Of a stretch of 64,000 nucleotides of DNA, positions 43,038-55,244 are shown one piece after another. Source of the stretch: Melampsora larici-populina 98AG31 (taxonomy: Eukaryota; Basidiomycota; Pucciniomycetes; Pucciniales; Melampsoraceae). The translations under genes were made by a program, and so were the position numbers. The notes beneath the pieces were generated by a model. The model searched no databases, was not told the origin of the DNA, and worked only from the letters and a program-made list of their open reading frames with translations. The stretch is taken from contig NW_006768851.1 of the NCBI RefSeq assembly GCF_000204055.1, positions 62,001 through 126,000 of the forward strand, read 5' to 3'. Each line of letters begins with the position of its first letter. Position 1 is the stretch's first letter.

Positions 43038-43986
43038 GACTTGAAAGGAGCCGGGAGTTGATTTGATCGAAAGTGAGGGAGATACACATGTCAGTAATTG
43101 ATGTTAAAGCTATCGAATTTTTGAATGAACACGTACTGTAGTTAAGCACTTGAGGGATGAAGACTGATGAGAGATTAGAGCTTGGTGCGTAGGGAGTAGA
43201 TGTCAAGTGAAATAAGAGAGCAAGAAAGATCGAAGAACAGGAATTACCACAATGATTTAAAAGGTATTCAATAGTGTGACAAAATCGTTGAAGTTCAATG
43301 TGAAGGGAGCCTGATATCGAGAAGTGAAAAGAATATGATTCGAAACGAGGCGCCCAAAAGACAGATGCAACTGATATGGAGAGAATCAAAACAGAAAGAA
43401 TCAATAAGGGAGGATCTTTGAGGAGAGACAAGGTAGACTGAATCACCAGAGCCTGAGCTTCTATAGCAGAGAGAAAGCAAAGACCATGAGTATCTGATAA
43501 TCTAATTCTAGTAGATGTGTTGACTGTTTGAGACAACTAAAAAAGAGCTCGGTGGAACTACTGACCTCGTTGAAAGCTTGGGATTTCGGGTGGGGGGTTG
43601 AACAATTCGGACAAAGGGACGGCTGGCCGAGGCATTTGGATCGTACATACAGATGTTGGTGGTGATTGAGGGGTTGAGTAAAAAGCCGGATTGATTATAG
43701 AAACGAAGATATGTGTACTTCCAAGGTGACGTCTTGAGAAGGTGGTACAACCGAAATCTCCGAAAAGAAAAGGAACCCAAGCAAAATACACCGAAAATTC
43801 TCATGTAAATAAAAGCGGTTGTATGCACGTGCATGTATGTAACCGTGGGCCACGGTCACAAATCGGCTCAGTCTAGGACAATGGGACTTTGTGTTTACCA
43901 AATAGGCTTTGGACACCAAAGGCGTTGTGTGGACTCATGATGTCTTCGGAAAGTCTTCAGAGAGAACATCTCAAAGGACTCTGTGT
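43038..43986. other. Right inner flank of the 10.5-kb element
   Basis: Probably the promoter of the minus-strand gene at 43037. Overlapping minus-strand ORFs (43012-43834) have no splice or motif support and look incidental. Confidence 0.4.
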
Positions 43987-44025
43987 GCTCTCGTCGACGA
44001 GCCACCGTGAGACGGGCATGGTGGT
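43987..44025 (-). repeat. Right TIR of the 10.5-kb element
   Basis: Inverted match of the left TIR, ending CGGGCATGGTG and followed by the GTG target duplication at 44026-44028. Confidence 0.93.
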
Positions 44026-44028
44026 GAA

Positions 44029-47000
44029 TATCTGATGAGTATAAGGAAGCCGAGTTTATGATGTAGGAGGTGTTCTCAGTATGTTGGATCTCTTCAGTGA
44101 GCTTGATGGTCAGCCGTCGTTCAACTGTCCTCTGCTTTGTGAGTTTAACTTGGCATCCGTGATCATGACAGTTATGCTGAACATTTATCAGGCACTCAAT
44201 AGCCTGAAGGCAGCATCAATCAAAGCTAATACGTATGATTCTATGAAAGAGAACATACCTTCAATTTTATCCAAACTTTTTTCCGGCTTTTACAAATCTC
44301 ACGCATCATATAGAATGGATGGATTTCGGGAACACTTTGACACAATGTCAGCTCAACCACACAATCATCATCTGTTGCGACTGGGCTCCAAATTGATTCA
44401 ATAATGCCAATAGATTTTAAAGCCTCTTTTTCCTTTTCTAGCATCTTTTTTCAGTAAGAGAGAGATTTAGAAATATCAGCCAAAAGGATATCTTCAATGA
44501 GGTATCTTAAAAAACGGCTAGAATGAATTACCCAAACAAATGAACCGTGCTTCAAATTTTGACCATTCGGCATCCTTACATTGATAACCTTCTTCCACTC
44601 AGCCCTAGAGTTGAGCTGCACTAGATGGTCCGGCACATCAAGATCCACAGACGTGTCGGAAACTTCAAAAAGAGTTCAATACCATCAGTTAAAGAATGCA
44701 GATCTACTTCCACACATCTAACATAAGAAAACATACACTTGATATCATAGTGATTTTCTTTGGTAATTGGAAGTTTCAAACCCATAGTTTGTCGTACAGT
44801 GGAGTTAGCTTTAAATAAGCCAATTACTCCTGATCCGGCATGAGCATTACAGCATAGGTTTTCGTCATAAAATATTCCACCTGATAAGAGAGTACGAAGT
44901 AAACGGTATGTAGTAAAGGTGATTGCGATGTCATATCCTGGACTTTGTTTATTAGAATGGATTGAGCATCCACGAAGTACCCCATTGTATTGTTCAAACT
45001 TCTCTGTTGCAAACAAACAGGCTGGACCAAAGCGCTCCATGGAGTCGGTGAGATGGATCAGCATATGGAACTTTGGTTTATTCACCCATTGTGCATTATC
45101 TTGAATTGCATCCCGTAGAAACTGATTGATCAAGATCCGGATTTGATTTAAGTGAGCTTTTTCGTCGGTGTAACTGTTTTGGAATATGTAAGCTGAGAGA
45201 TGACAGAGGGAAATCCACATCTTTCGTCTTTCTGGAGTGAGATAAGGAAAAAATACAAAAGGAGCCGCTTGTAAGGCTGTCCGAAAACCAGAACCCGCAA
45301 GACTACCAACATACTTGACCATTTGATCTGCCTGAATAGGTGGAACATTTAATCCATCAACATTAAACGAAGCCCATCTTCCTTTCATTTCTGAGAGAAG
45401 ACCAGCTGGAGTTTTTGCTACTGCATCCTTTGTCATATACTTTACTATCCCCAATAGTACAACATGAAGTATCTCTACTGGCGTATCCTTGTGACCATCA
45501 AAACCTGGAATAAACATGATCAAAAACTATTTATCAAAAGCAAAGAATAGATGACGTACCTTTCAGCCGTAGGAAAGGATTGTACAAGCGCTCACCAAGT
45601 TCTTCATTCTGCTTCACCCACTGATCTCTTGCTTCTTTCATTTTACCACTATATCAGAGGTCATGAAGTGAATCAAGAAATACTTGAGTGATCTTATCCC
45701 GCACTCCATTTTCTTTTGATAGGTCATCAATTTTTTTCTTTTGTCCGTGTGTTGCAGCCATCAGCCATATTTGTTTTGTGATACTAATTGTTGATGACCA
45801 TTGACGATCTTGAAGATCCTATGAAATCAAAAAAATACAAATTTAGTTTCAGATCTCCTCTCCAAATAAAACACCTATGAGAGGAACCATCTAAGCGTAC
45901 AAAGACTCCATTGATTGTACTCAATCCCACAAAATTCAAAATATACTTTTTCGAAAGCTTCTCGTCTTGCGCGGACACACCCAGAGTACACATTCGACAT
46001 GGATGAAGTGCCATTGATGGGTTCATAGTATTTGTGATCTCGGTGTGCATAGGCGAGTCGCCAAGGTAGCACATTACAACAACCATCACATGGACCGTTT
46101 TATCAATCGACTGATCATAGGTTGAGAATCCAATCTCGCCGAGTTTACTGATCATACAAATTTCAATATTTAAACATGTAAACATTGTATCAGTCAAAGA
46201 TTTCTTGATTGATGTAAAAGAAATGGACCTTACCCGAGTTCATCCACAACCTGCTCACCCAGCTCAAGTACAGCTGCTGAGTTAGTGGTAGCGTGAAAAT
46301 GTATATTGTATTCTTGGTTTGTCAAACTTGGTGGAAGACCAGACAGTGTGAAATAGAAAGAGTCGTGTTTGTTCCACTTTTTTGATTGATTGCCTGAAGT
46401 ATCATCCGAGTAGAGTGTAATTGGAACATGTCTAATAAGTAATCCATTAGCCTTTGTCCGCCAAGGATTTGGAAGGGATATCTCCTTCCAAAATAGCCGA
46501 TCTTTCTCTGTTTGAATAAAAAAAATCTAATCAACAAAAATGGAGAGTCTCATAAATGTAGTTGAGCTTACGATATATTTTCTCACCACAAATGTCTTTT
46601 AGCATACACCCATCTTTAGTCACCAGATTAGTATATTCAACTCTGAACTCCTTTATATTAATGTCCTCCAGATGTTCAGAGTCAAAATTTGGTTCAGCTT
46701 CAATCTCAAGCCGATAGGTTGTGTTTTGATTTTGAGATACGGTACCCAACCTCATGCACTTTGCAAATGTATCGGATGTTGTCTTGTAAAAGTATATAGG
46801 AACTAATATATCCTGTGAGGCTAGCTGTACTGGCTCATAGATAAAGAATTGACCGGAAGATGTTTGAACCATTTGAACCCGAAGATCTCTGGAGAATCCT
46901 TCGCGCCACTTTCTGGACTGTGAAAATCTGTTGATGACAGTTCCAGGCTCGTATTCAGGGATGAATTGTAAATGAGGACAGACTTCAGGATTTGCTAATT

Positions 47001-48007
47001 CCTATAAACACAAAATAAGAGAACATGTGAGTAAAATCCAGTCCAGACCTTGATAGCTTGATAAGAATAACTTCCCTGTGACACAGTTTCTTGAATAGAG
47101 AGACCAAAACACGGATTTCCCAGAGCAGAGGTATTTTCAACAACATTTATTTTCAAGCGATTCTTTAGTCCTTCACGGACACCTCGTAAAACACTCCATG
47201 CCGGTAGTTTGACAGAAGCAACTACCAGAATTGCTCGCAAAATATCATATTGTAAGCGAGATAGTAAGTTTCTCATCGATCCCAACAAAAGCAATGCCAG
47301 AAAGTGCTGAAGTTCAGGCCACAAACATATTCAATTAGGCATCAAGAGTGTGTTTAAACTATATATCATGGAACATTACGTACCTCTTTCTTTTTGAAAG
47401 GGTACCACTCTGCTTTCTCATTTTCGGCCAGAAATTTCCCCTCTTTGATCATCTGTAGCTCTTCCTCATTTTCTGGTTCAACTTGCTCCATTCTCTCTTC
47501 CTCTCCCTGATCCAACTCTTCAAATTGTCGAATTCCTTTTTCTATAAGATCCTCAATATCTACCTTGGTTGGTCCGTCTCCTCGATACACCCAATCAAAA
47601 TTCTTCAGAGCAAAGTAATCACGATACTCACTAGACCAAGGCTCTGGAGGGGCGACTTCTGATTCTATGTCTGAAGGAGAAGTATTGTCGGAGTTATCTG
47701 AGCTATATAATTCATCATAACATACAACTTTGGGCTCCTCATTGTCCATTGTTTGTACACCAAGCATGACATCTTCTTGTCCGGTCACATCAGCTGTTGA
47801 AGTTGATTCTTGTCCTATCATTCTTTCTTCAGCAAGAATAATTTCAACATTGTCTTTGTGCACTTTTGATTTTCGATGCCTGTCATAAGTCTTCATTGTT
47901 CGACCAGAGCTACAGGCAGTACACCGATAGGTAGGTCCATCGGGACCTAAAGAAGTAACTTCAAAGTCTAAAATGCCGCCGAGTATGAGTTTTTGATAGG
48001 ATCTCAA
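44029..48007 (-). pseudogene. Large transposase-like gene, N-terminal and central part, split by the 10.5-kb element
   Basis: A long multi-exon protein of a type repeated in basidiomycete genomes (transposon-borne, possibly Plavaka/Tnp2-related). The N terminus has a zinc-finger-like CTACSSGRTMKTYDRHRKSKVH. After an acidic linker the core begins at about 47324: WPELQHFLALLLLGSMRNLL, LPAWSVLRGVREGLKN, VCPHLQFIPEYEPG and FFIYEPVQL. It continues with KKWNKHDSFYFTLSGLPPSL, ALHPCRMCTL, GHKDTPVEILHVVLLGIVKY and EKFEQYNGVLRGCSIHSNKQSPG. The last part, CHDHGCQ and RTVERRLTIKL, leads to SLYSSDIH at 44029, where the insertion falls. The gene's C terminus is at 33271-33534. A start codon was not identified; a further 5' exon is likely beyond 48007. 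Some internal exon borders are tentative. Confidence 0.75.
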
Positions 48008-48489
48008 ATTGTCTACAGTGCTTTTAGTAGGTATTTAGCAACTTACATTTTTCATGAATCGTTCCAACTGCGTTCTCTGAAAGGTTCATTTTTGATCAAA
48101 TTACTTTTTGATAGGTGGCTTAAGAGCACACAGATGAAGTCGAATGCAAATTTGCTGAATGTGGAAAACCGACTTTGTTAAGCTTAACAAATTATCACTT
48201 GAAACTTTGAGAATAAGATGATTTGACTCAAATGTTGATTGTAGAAATTATCTCACACTCATTTGTTGCTTTTCATAAAGTTTGACAGTTTTTTGAGACA
48301 GCTCTTTGAGACTTTGTACACTCATAGAAAATTTCACACTCTGAGACTCAACGCAAAGACAACACTGAGGCGTGAGGGTATAAAAGAAAATCATAATCAA
48401 ACAATACAAAGGCCGCTGGATTTACAAAAGGAGTTAAGCGTAAAGAGTAGATTTAAAAAGGTGAAAGGAAGAACAACATCCTCTGATAC
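48008..48489. other. No supported gene
   Basis: AT-rich sequence upstream of the transposase-like gene, with no recognisable feature. An open reading at 48263-48520 is unsupported. Confidence 0.4.
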
Positions 48490-48707
48490 GAAGAATTTCC
48501 TAAGCGTACAGAAGTACTAAAGGAAAAACTCATGGCAGCAAAGATAGGTATAGAAATTCAAGACTACTGTGAAGAATTTCCTAAGCGTACGGAAGTACTA
48601 AAGGAAAAACTCATGGCAGCAAAGATAGTAATAGAAATTCAAGACTACTATGAAGAATTTCCTAAGCGTACAGAAGTACTAAAGGAAAAACCCATGGCAG
48701 CAAAGAT
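48490..48707 (+). repeat. 81-bp tandem repeat, about 2.7 copies, open in frame
   Basis: Copies start at 48490, 48571 and 48652 (GAAGAATTTCCTAAGCG). The period of 81 is 27 codons, and the plus strand reads the repeat EEFPKRTEVLKEKLMAAKI without a stop. It ends in MNNMAY* at about 48724. Whether it is translated is unknown. Confidence 0.9.
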
Positions 48708-48923
48708 GAATAACATGGCTTACTGAAAGGAAAGCTAGAGAGCGTAGTATGAAATAGACAGTGAGAAAGCTGAACTGGGATTTTGAGGTAAATGCCATGC
48801 TCTTTTGCAAAGGGAGGACGGACTTGATGAAGGGAGGATTATATAGCAAAATTGCAGGGGCTGAATCAAACAAAAATTATCTATACTTGCGGCGCTTCCC
48901 CTAATTTGTTTCAAAAGCACAGG
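48708..48923. other. No supported gene
   Basis: Short spacer; minus-strand ORFs are weak. Confidence 0.35.
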
Positions 48924-49285
48924 GTTTTTTACCAGATTGGATGGATAGTTTCATTTGAGTGTTTGACTGACACATCGGGTAATCTCACCTTGGCTGTGTA
49001 ACCAATTCGGTCAGCCTGGCGTTTAGAAATGCCCTGGGATCAAAGCAAAGGCACCCTTTGTTGAATATACTGCCACGGCGAAGCATTGTTCCAAATAAAC
49101 CAAGGTTTTTTTCCACCAGATTGGCTGAATCAACCCCTCTTTCGAGCATTTCTCTTGATTCCTTGTTATTCTCAACTTGATGGCATAATTAATTCGATTA
49201 CTCTACTTTTTTAGAAATGCCTTGTGATCGAGGGAAAGGCACTCTTTGTTAAAAATATGCCACAGTGAGTGGCTCACAATTGCAT
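48924..49285. repeat. Diverged tandem direct repeat, about 180-bp period
   Basis: Two degenerate copies, from about 48924 and 49104, share a T run plus CCAGATTGG, TTTAGAAATGCC, AAAGGCAC and TTTGTT...ATGCCAC-like blocks in the same order. Confidence 0.6.
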
Positions 49286-50690
49286 GATACACGACCGAAT
49301 GCTCAAAGACTGAACCAATGTCGAAAATTCTCGGCTCATATCAAAAATGAGTGCTTCCATGGTTAAACCATGAAATACCCATGGCAAGTATCGGAATCGT
49401 TACGACAATTCTTTGGGATTCCAAACTCCGTTGGAATCCTGGCTGGTTCATGGCTATTACTCAGCTTGAAAATCTCGCACCAAAACAAGGATCGATCACG
49501 AGATTTTCTCGTGAGTGGGTCCCAAGATGTCTTTACCAAGCTTTCACGTGGTATTGCTGTGAAATCTCTTTAGACATCACGCTGAACGGACTTCGGTAGG
49601 TTCGCGTGTTTTGAACCGACGATCGAACACCGACTTCTCCAGATCCCAATCACACCCACTCTCCCCTCAGAATCGATCCTGTGGTGTAACCATTATCAGC
49701 TGAATGTTGGTTTGGTTCGAAAATACATCAAGTGTATGTAGTCTGTCATCAGAGTTTATGTAAACAGGTGAGGAATGAGTGGAAGTGTGGAAATTGAATG
49801 CTTCTCCCAATCCTACATGTACTCCCGAGTCCCCTCTCCAAGTGCATCTGGGCAAAAGATTGCTGGATGATCATTTGCAGTATAGAGTTCTTCTCAAACA
49901 CAATCAATAAATTATTGAGAAAGCCATGTAATTTTTTTCTCTCCTATATATCCTCACAGAACCACTGCTTTATGTCTTGTTGATGCAGCCAAATCCCTGA
50001 CGCTCAGTGTTACTGCGAGCCGTAAGTTGATGGTGACAAATTTTTGAGCAATCTTAACGCTACCAGCTCCTTCTGAGGTATGTTTTTTGGCCTTGTGTCC
50101 AACTGGTATGTTGCCTCCGACTCCAATCAGCAAATTGGGTGGTAGGCTCTTTTGCATTCTTCTTTCTAGAAGGCCAGCATTTTGGCACCGTACGAAGTGT
50201 AGAGTTCTTCTGCGCTTAGACAATACTCAATTATCCGATAGATGAAAATATGACAAGAGAGATATGGCAATCTCAATGTGAAAAAAGGCCACTAAAATCA
50301 TTGATAAGAAACGGCCGAACCTCTGCAAGTATATAAAAGCTATATCGCGCTGCTATCGTCAACCAAATGAACCGCTCTCTTCGCTTCCGTGGCTCTTGAA
50401 GGAAGGCCCAAGACTCATCAGTTGAGCTTCCTACTAGCAGTGGGTCGACTAAACCTTATCATCTTCCAAAGTGACTGACTTTTGTTTTGGTGGATGACCA
50501 CTAACCCGATGATCATCACAACCACCTCTACATGGCTTTTATGCGGCTGGACCATTACGAGTGGGCTGCTCTGACCTCATGACTTCAGGAACACTCACCC
50601 AGACCTTGACCTGATGATCAATTGGTATGCATGATACACAACTGCATTTTCCTTGAAGCTTGTTAAGGCACAGTGTTCGCAGTCGCGCCA
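49286..50690. other. Long stretch with no supported gene
   Basis: ORFs on either strand lack motifs and splice continuity. A TATA-like box (ATATAAAAG) lies at 50331-50339 with a very short ORF (MNRSLRFRGS) just downstream. It could be the start of an upstream transcript of the 50973 gene. Confidence 0.35.
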
Positions 50691-50696
50691 TATAAG
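50691..50696 (+). promoter_or_regulatory. TATA-like box of the 50973 gene
   Basis: TATAAG about 280 bases before the ATG, followed by a long C/T-rich leader that ends in ATCACCATGG, a good initiation context. Confidence 0.4.
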
Positions 50697-50972
50697 ACTG
50701 TAGCTCAAAGCCTATCACTTTTCTAATTTTCTCCCCACACCAAATTCATATCTCTCCCCTCTTCGTGAGCATTAGCTGACGGTGGATTTCGATACCAATT
50801 ATAATTTCGCACACCCATAACTGCTCTACTATTTCTTTCCATTGTTCTCAAGACAGTGTGATTTGTTGCTACCGTTTCTTGTCTTGCTTCCTTCTATCTA
50901 TTCGCAGCCCTTCATCGCTATCTACAACTCGATTTGACTGCTCCACTTCTCTTGATACCTTTATCGATCACC

Positions 50973-52247
50973 ATGGGTTTTCGTGAATCTAAAAACAAGC
51001 TCGGTTCCCGCGTGCGGTCTGCGTTCGATAGACTCAAGCCCTCCAAATCAAGTATGGGATTGTCCAGCCTAATGAACGATGATGTAAGTATAAATATTCC
51101 GACATCTTTCATGAATGGTTCCATGCTGCTTTATGAGGCTCCATGCAATTATCGCCGAGATTTCTAACGCGTGACTCCTAAATCTACTGGCACCGCGTTG
51201 TTAGAGCGTGATGGTCCGATCATCCTCGACGATGCCGCTTCCGGTGTTAAGTCTTTCCTCCAGCATATCACATCGATTGGCTCCGAGTACGCTTTTTGAG
51301 CCTGAGGCTATGATGCGTGACGCTGTAACACACCACGAGGTCAGTTTTCTAAATTTCTTGCGGATGTACAGGAATTCTATCCCACTGACCCACGCTGATG
51401 CACGCTGTCTCTTTACCCTCAGCCTTGGAACTCGGCCAAGGCTAGCCAACAATCTCGAGCTTCTACCCAGTCACACGTGGGGGTAACCGAATTTGACAAC
51501 TCGAACGTCCTCAAGAAGGTACTGGAACGTGAAGGACTGCTCGAGTCCCCCATCAGCATTCGTCTGGCGTCGCTCATGAAGTCTCCTTCTGAGTCACATC
51601 TGCCAATACTTTCGGCGCCCTCCCCAATGCTCTATCGACCACTACTACGCTCTCATAAATCGGGGCCATTTACGCCTGAGCTGGTCAAAAATCCCGCAGG
51701 AAGTACACCGGGGTGTACAACATCTATCTCCACGCCCGACTCGTATGGATACTTTCCAAAGATCGAGTCAGCAATCAATCAACCACCCTCTCGCGTCAGT
51801 TCTCCAATTGCGGTGCGTCCGAAAAGCACCCTCACAATGCCATCGACAAAAGGCAAGGAGGTTTGGCGCACTCCCGAGAATTCTACTACCCGAGCGGTGA
51901 CTGGGAACGCATCGCCTGTCCACCACTTCTTACGACGTCAAGTTCCCATTCCAAATACCCAACCGCTCTCTTCCAGGATTCTACAATCAATATTGTCATC
52001 TCCTTCCGATGAGGCTCGGTCAAGCTTGGAATCTGACGCTGAGCTCAGCAGCTATCTGGAGGGACTGTGTCCTGGTGGTTCTCCAATGGATCAGTACGTC
52101 CTTGACGCGGAGTCGGAATCAGTATTGTTGGCAACACATGAGCTTTCAAGTTCGCGCATCACATGCGAGGCATTGTCAACAAGATCGCGTAACTCTTCGG
52201 TTTCGACGTTTATGACTAACGTTACTGGCTACATTTCAGACTCGTGA
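50973..52247 (+). CDS. Uncharacterised Ser/Pro-rich protein, 356 residues
   Basis: Three exons (50973-51083, 51205-51339, 51423-52247) join in phase with GT-AG introns; the second intron has a CACTGAC-like branch motif. The protein starts MGFRESKNKLGSRVRSAFDRL, a basic amphipathic stretch with Gly2, so myristoylation is conceivable. It is then Ser/Pro/Thr-rich and probably disordered (SSSTMPLPVLSLSS, SKASQQSR-type runs, PSESHLPILSAPSPM, TPGCTTSISTPDSYG, SSPSDEARSSLESDAELSSY). No domain is recognised. The many SP/TP sites would suit a phosphoregulated cytoplasmic or membrane-associated protein, but this is speculation. The alternative reading of the middle exon (LDDAASGVKSFLQH) ends in a stop. 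Confidence 0.68.
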
Positions 52248-52838
52248 TTGTAATGATCTCATGGCTATAGACAGAGGCTCCATACACATCACATGGAGGA
52301 GGTTCGCGGTTTTATTCTTGTAATCTTGATCATACACAGACAAAGTCTCGTCGTATTCTTGTATATCTTACGGACTCATTTTTGCTGTGAGCTAGGGTTG
52401 TGATTTTCTTGCGCTTGGATTGTTTTTTTCATTTCTTGGATCTTGTTGTCTTCATTACCATCTCTATCCATCTTCTTGTTTTTCTTGATATATTTGACGC
52501 CTTTCTTCAAGTGGCATTAGTTTTACTCTTTTGCAGGGTTCTCTCTAACCCTGTGGTCTTACTTTCAGAAGACATTGAATTTGTCACGTATAATGATTTT
52601 TTTGTAGTTTGAAATGAGTAAGCAGAATCTTGACGTGTGAAATCTATTCATGCTATATTTTAGTCTATTGCACGCGGGATCAGGCTGGATCGCATCAACC
52701 CAGCGTTCAATTGATACCATGGAGAGTGATAAATGAAACACAACCGATCTGCAAAATGATCATTTCCACAAGAAGGATCAGGCCTGATCAGGCTCAATTG
52801 ATTACAAAGCTCAATGACTTCTCATCACTAGATGTATA
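52248..52838. other. 3' flank, no gene seen
   Basis: Contains the probable 3' UTR of the 50973 gene. No other feature supported. Confidence 0.4.
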
Positions 52839-53022
52839 CAGTCAACTCTCTCTAATGGCATACAGTTTGGCGGGCAGTTTTCTTATGCATTTAGAGGAAT
52901 ATGCCTTTACAAATCTTGTTTTGGCTGGCAAATCTCATTTTGGCGGGAAAAAACTCCGTAAAAACCTATGCATTTAGAGGGATTATGCCCATAAAAGGTA
53001 TGCCTTTATGGAGAGTCGACTG
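52839..53022. mobile_element. 184-bp MITE of Tc1/mariner (pogo-like) type
   Basis: The ends CAGTC(A/G)ACTCTC...GAGAGTCGACTG are inverted for about 25 bases including GGCATAC/GTATGCC. They are flanked by TA on both sides (52837-52838, 53023-53024), the target choice of Tc1/mariner elements. Internally TGCATTTAGAGG and GGCGGG are repeated. No ORF. Confidence 0.85.
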
Positions 53023-53024
53023 TA

Positions 53025-54157
53025 CACAGATGGACGAGATGAAAACATCCACAAAGTCTTGCAAAGTTTTGTTTTCTTTACAATTCTTAATTCTCTTCTC
53101 AAAGCACTGCCGTTCCACATCTCTTCAGATGGAGCAAAAGGCTCAGATATTGATGAAGAACTCTGAGTTATTATAAATCTAGGTAGGTTTGTTAAACCCT
53201 CCTCACATGAAAAGTCAGAAGTCCCATACAAAGAACCGGTAAAGATGCCATGCAAGACTTGCACCCCACTATTGTGGATGGATGAATGTTGTGGGTGGAC
53301 TTGAAAAAATCTCATGTTTCAGTTACAAAGAATGAGTATCAAATAATGAACAAGACAGCCAAAATTTGGGAGTCCAATAATAGCAAGGTAAAATAGATTG
53401 GGAAACCAATTCTTGGTGTACATATAATCAGCATGTCACTTTGTGAGTCATGATTACATACCAACAAAGGGCAAACACTATATAATTGGAAATACAAGAG
53501 GCAAAATCATCTCTGCAGTTCTTCAGATTTACTAAAATTCCTCGTGCATCTTGTGATCATTAGGCATGTCAAAATCTCAATTGACATTGTAGGTTGACTT
53601 CAAAGACTTCAGAAAAATAAGGTCTCTTGCCACACTTTAAGTGTGCATTGAGCTTGAAAATACCCGTAGCAATATTGCTTGTCATTTGAAAAAGAAGATA
53701 TGATGGATCATACAAAAAAGAGAGATGGTTTACATGCTCAACAAAGAAAACGTCCTCAAATTAATTAGTCCTTATCATGAAGAATATAGTCAGAGACTTT
53801 ATGAGTGATGAAGGCAAAGCAGATTAAAAATCCAAGGAAAGAAGAAATGAAGTCTTGATGTTTCAAGTATGCATGGACTCGTATAGTATATGATGATTGA
53901 AACTTGTGGAAAGCTCAAGATAAAAAGGTTCAAAACTGTGTGTTGTTGTGTCAAGGAGAAACCTGTATGCACGATTAGGAATTTGAGTGTGGTTTGGTTT
54001 GTGGATGAGATTAAAATACGGGCCGTTTCTTGTGGAGTATTACTAAGAGGTTGGGATTTAATCAGTACAACTTGAAGAGCCTTATGCATTTTTTATGGTT
54101 TCCGAGCTTACTGACCTACTCAAAGTTAAGGAGCACCGGGATACCAGAGTCAAGCGA
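53025..54157. other. No supported gene
   Basis: About 1.1 kb of AT-rich sequence between the MITE and the stop of the next minus-strand gene. ORFs are short and unsupported. Confidence 0.4.
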
Positions 54158-55244
54158 TTAGAAGTATTGGCTCCAATCTTCGTCTTCTGTGGGTTCCAAC
54201 GCGGGGTAGTAGCGTGTGCAGGACTCTTCTGAGCTTTGGCTCATCATATCTTCTGAAAAGTGTTCTTCAGTACTCTCGTAAAGGGGTCCGTCTGTCTCGG
54301 TAAGCCATGCCTCACTTCGCTTTTGTTGGATGAGTCTACGGATTTGACGGGCACTCATTCCTCTTAGGATACCAGAAGGATCCATTTTTTCAAGCTCGAT
54401 CATCGCTGCCCACTGGATCTGATGTGACCGTAGTTGGCTGATCAACTCCTCTCCTGAAATGTTTTCATCGTTCAACTGGTCTGTATACATCTTTGCAGAC
54501 ACATGCGACTTCGGAGCGTGTTTTGTGACAGTCTCGGAAGGTAGTTCAGTATCTGTATCGATAGTATGAATGACTTCAGTATCCAAGTCTGCCGAACTTG
54601 AGGGGCTTGAGGAACAAGGTGTTGAGGATCTGCTTGACGGACTCGCAAATCCCTCTGGAATGCCACTCTCATATTTTTGCGCCTTCATGGATGAATTAGC
54701 TCGGATGATTGGTAGACGTCTGTCCTGTTCCTGGCCAGAGTTTTCTTTGTCATTCGTCCGGAGCGCTTGGAGAATATTATTCATTTTAGCACGTCCGACA
54801 TGACGCGTCCGTCTCACGAAAAGCTTGAGTGATTCGGCTACCATCTTTGCCTTTCAGGATTAAAATAACTGATCAGCCAAGAAAAATGTGTTAGTTACCT
54901 TCATCTTATTTCAAGATGAATATAATCTTACAGTAATAGATTTTCTCTCGAATTTCGAAGCGATCTTTTTCAGATGATTTTTTTGCTGTTGTCCTTCTGA
55001 GATTGTGTTGACCGAATTCAGGTTAGAACTATCGATTTGCAAAGTCGTGCCACGAGCAGGAGGATTCTGCGTTCTGGTGAGCAGAAATCAATGGAAAAGC
55101 CCGAATTAGTATTCCTAAGTGACAGGAAGCTTCGCAAAGGGATCGAGTCAAGACGTATGATACTAACAGGATAGGCGAAGGGCTAGCGCTGGGTCTGTAG
55201 AAATGAGAAAAGCAGGCTGCCGCAAAAGCGTCTTGATCAGCCAT
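54158..55244 (-). CDS. Uncharacterised protein, 303 residues
   Basis: Minus-strand exons 55244-55168, 55073-54932 and 54850-54158 total 912 bases and agree in phase (SPIL + TQNPPARG; ERKSIT + AKMVAESLK). Start MADQDAFAAACFSHFYRP. A basic, helical middle part (NHLKKIASKFERKS, LKLFVRRTRHVGRAK) is followed by a Ser-rich segment (SSRSSTPCSSSPSSS). A C-terminal region with helical propensity (ELISQLRSHQIQWAAMIELEK, MSARQIRRLIQQKRSEAWL) then gives way to an acidic tail ending EDEDWSQYF. No domain recognised and no signal peptide. Probably nuclear or cytoplasmic; role unknown. Confidence 0.7.

Larger units (their letters stand above)
33538..44025. mobile_element. 10.5-kb CACTA-like (Tnp2) DNA transposon carrying a protein kinase gene
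   Basis: The terminal inverted repeats of about 38 bp start CACCATGCCCG and include the palindrome CTCGTCGACGAG (33538-33577 and 43987-44025). A 3-bp target duplication GTG flanks them (33535-33537, 44026-44028). Inside are four genes: an accessory protein (33950-35098, plus), a Tnp2-type transposase (35352-38690, minus), a serine/threonine kinase (39543-40530, plus) and a second accessory protein (41372-43037, minus). The 3-bp duplication and the transposase type fit the CACTA group, though the end bases are CACCA rather than CACTA. All four genes look open, so the element may be active or recently so. It lies in the last exon of another transposon's gene. Confidence 0.9.

Noticed and set aside
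43012..43834. Hydrophobic minus-strand ORFs suggesting a membrane protein
   Set aside because: They overlap each other in different frames, lie in the likely promoter of the 43037 gene and have no homologous motif.
49954..50223. Minus-strand ORF with LPPNLLIGVGGNIPVGHKAKKH
   Set aside because: No splice sites, promoter or family motif; it overlaps other ORFs equally long.
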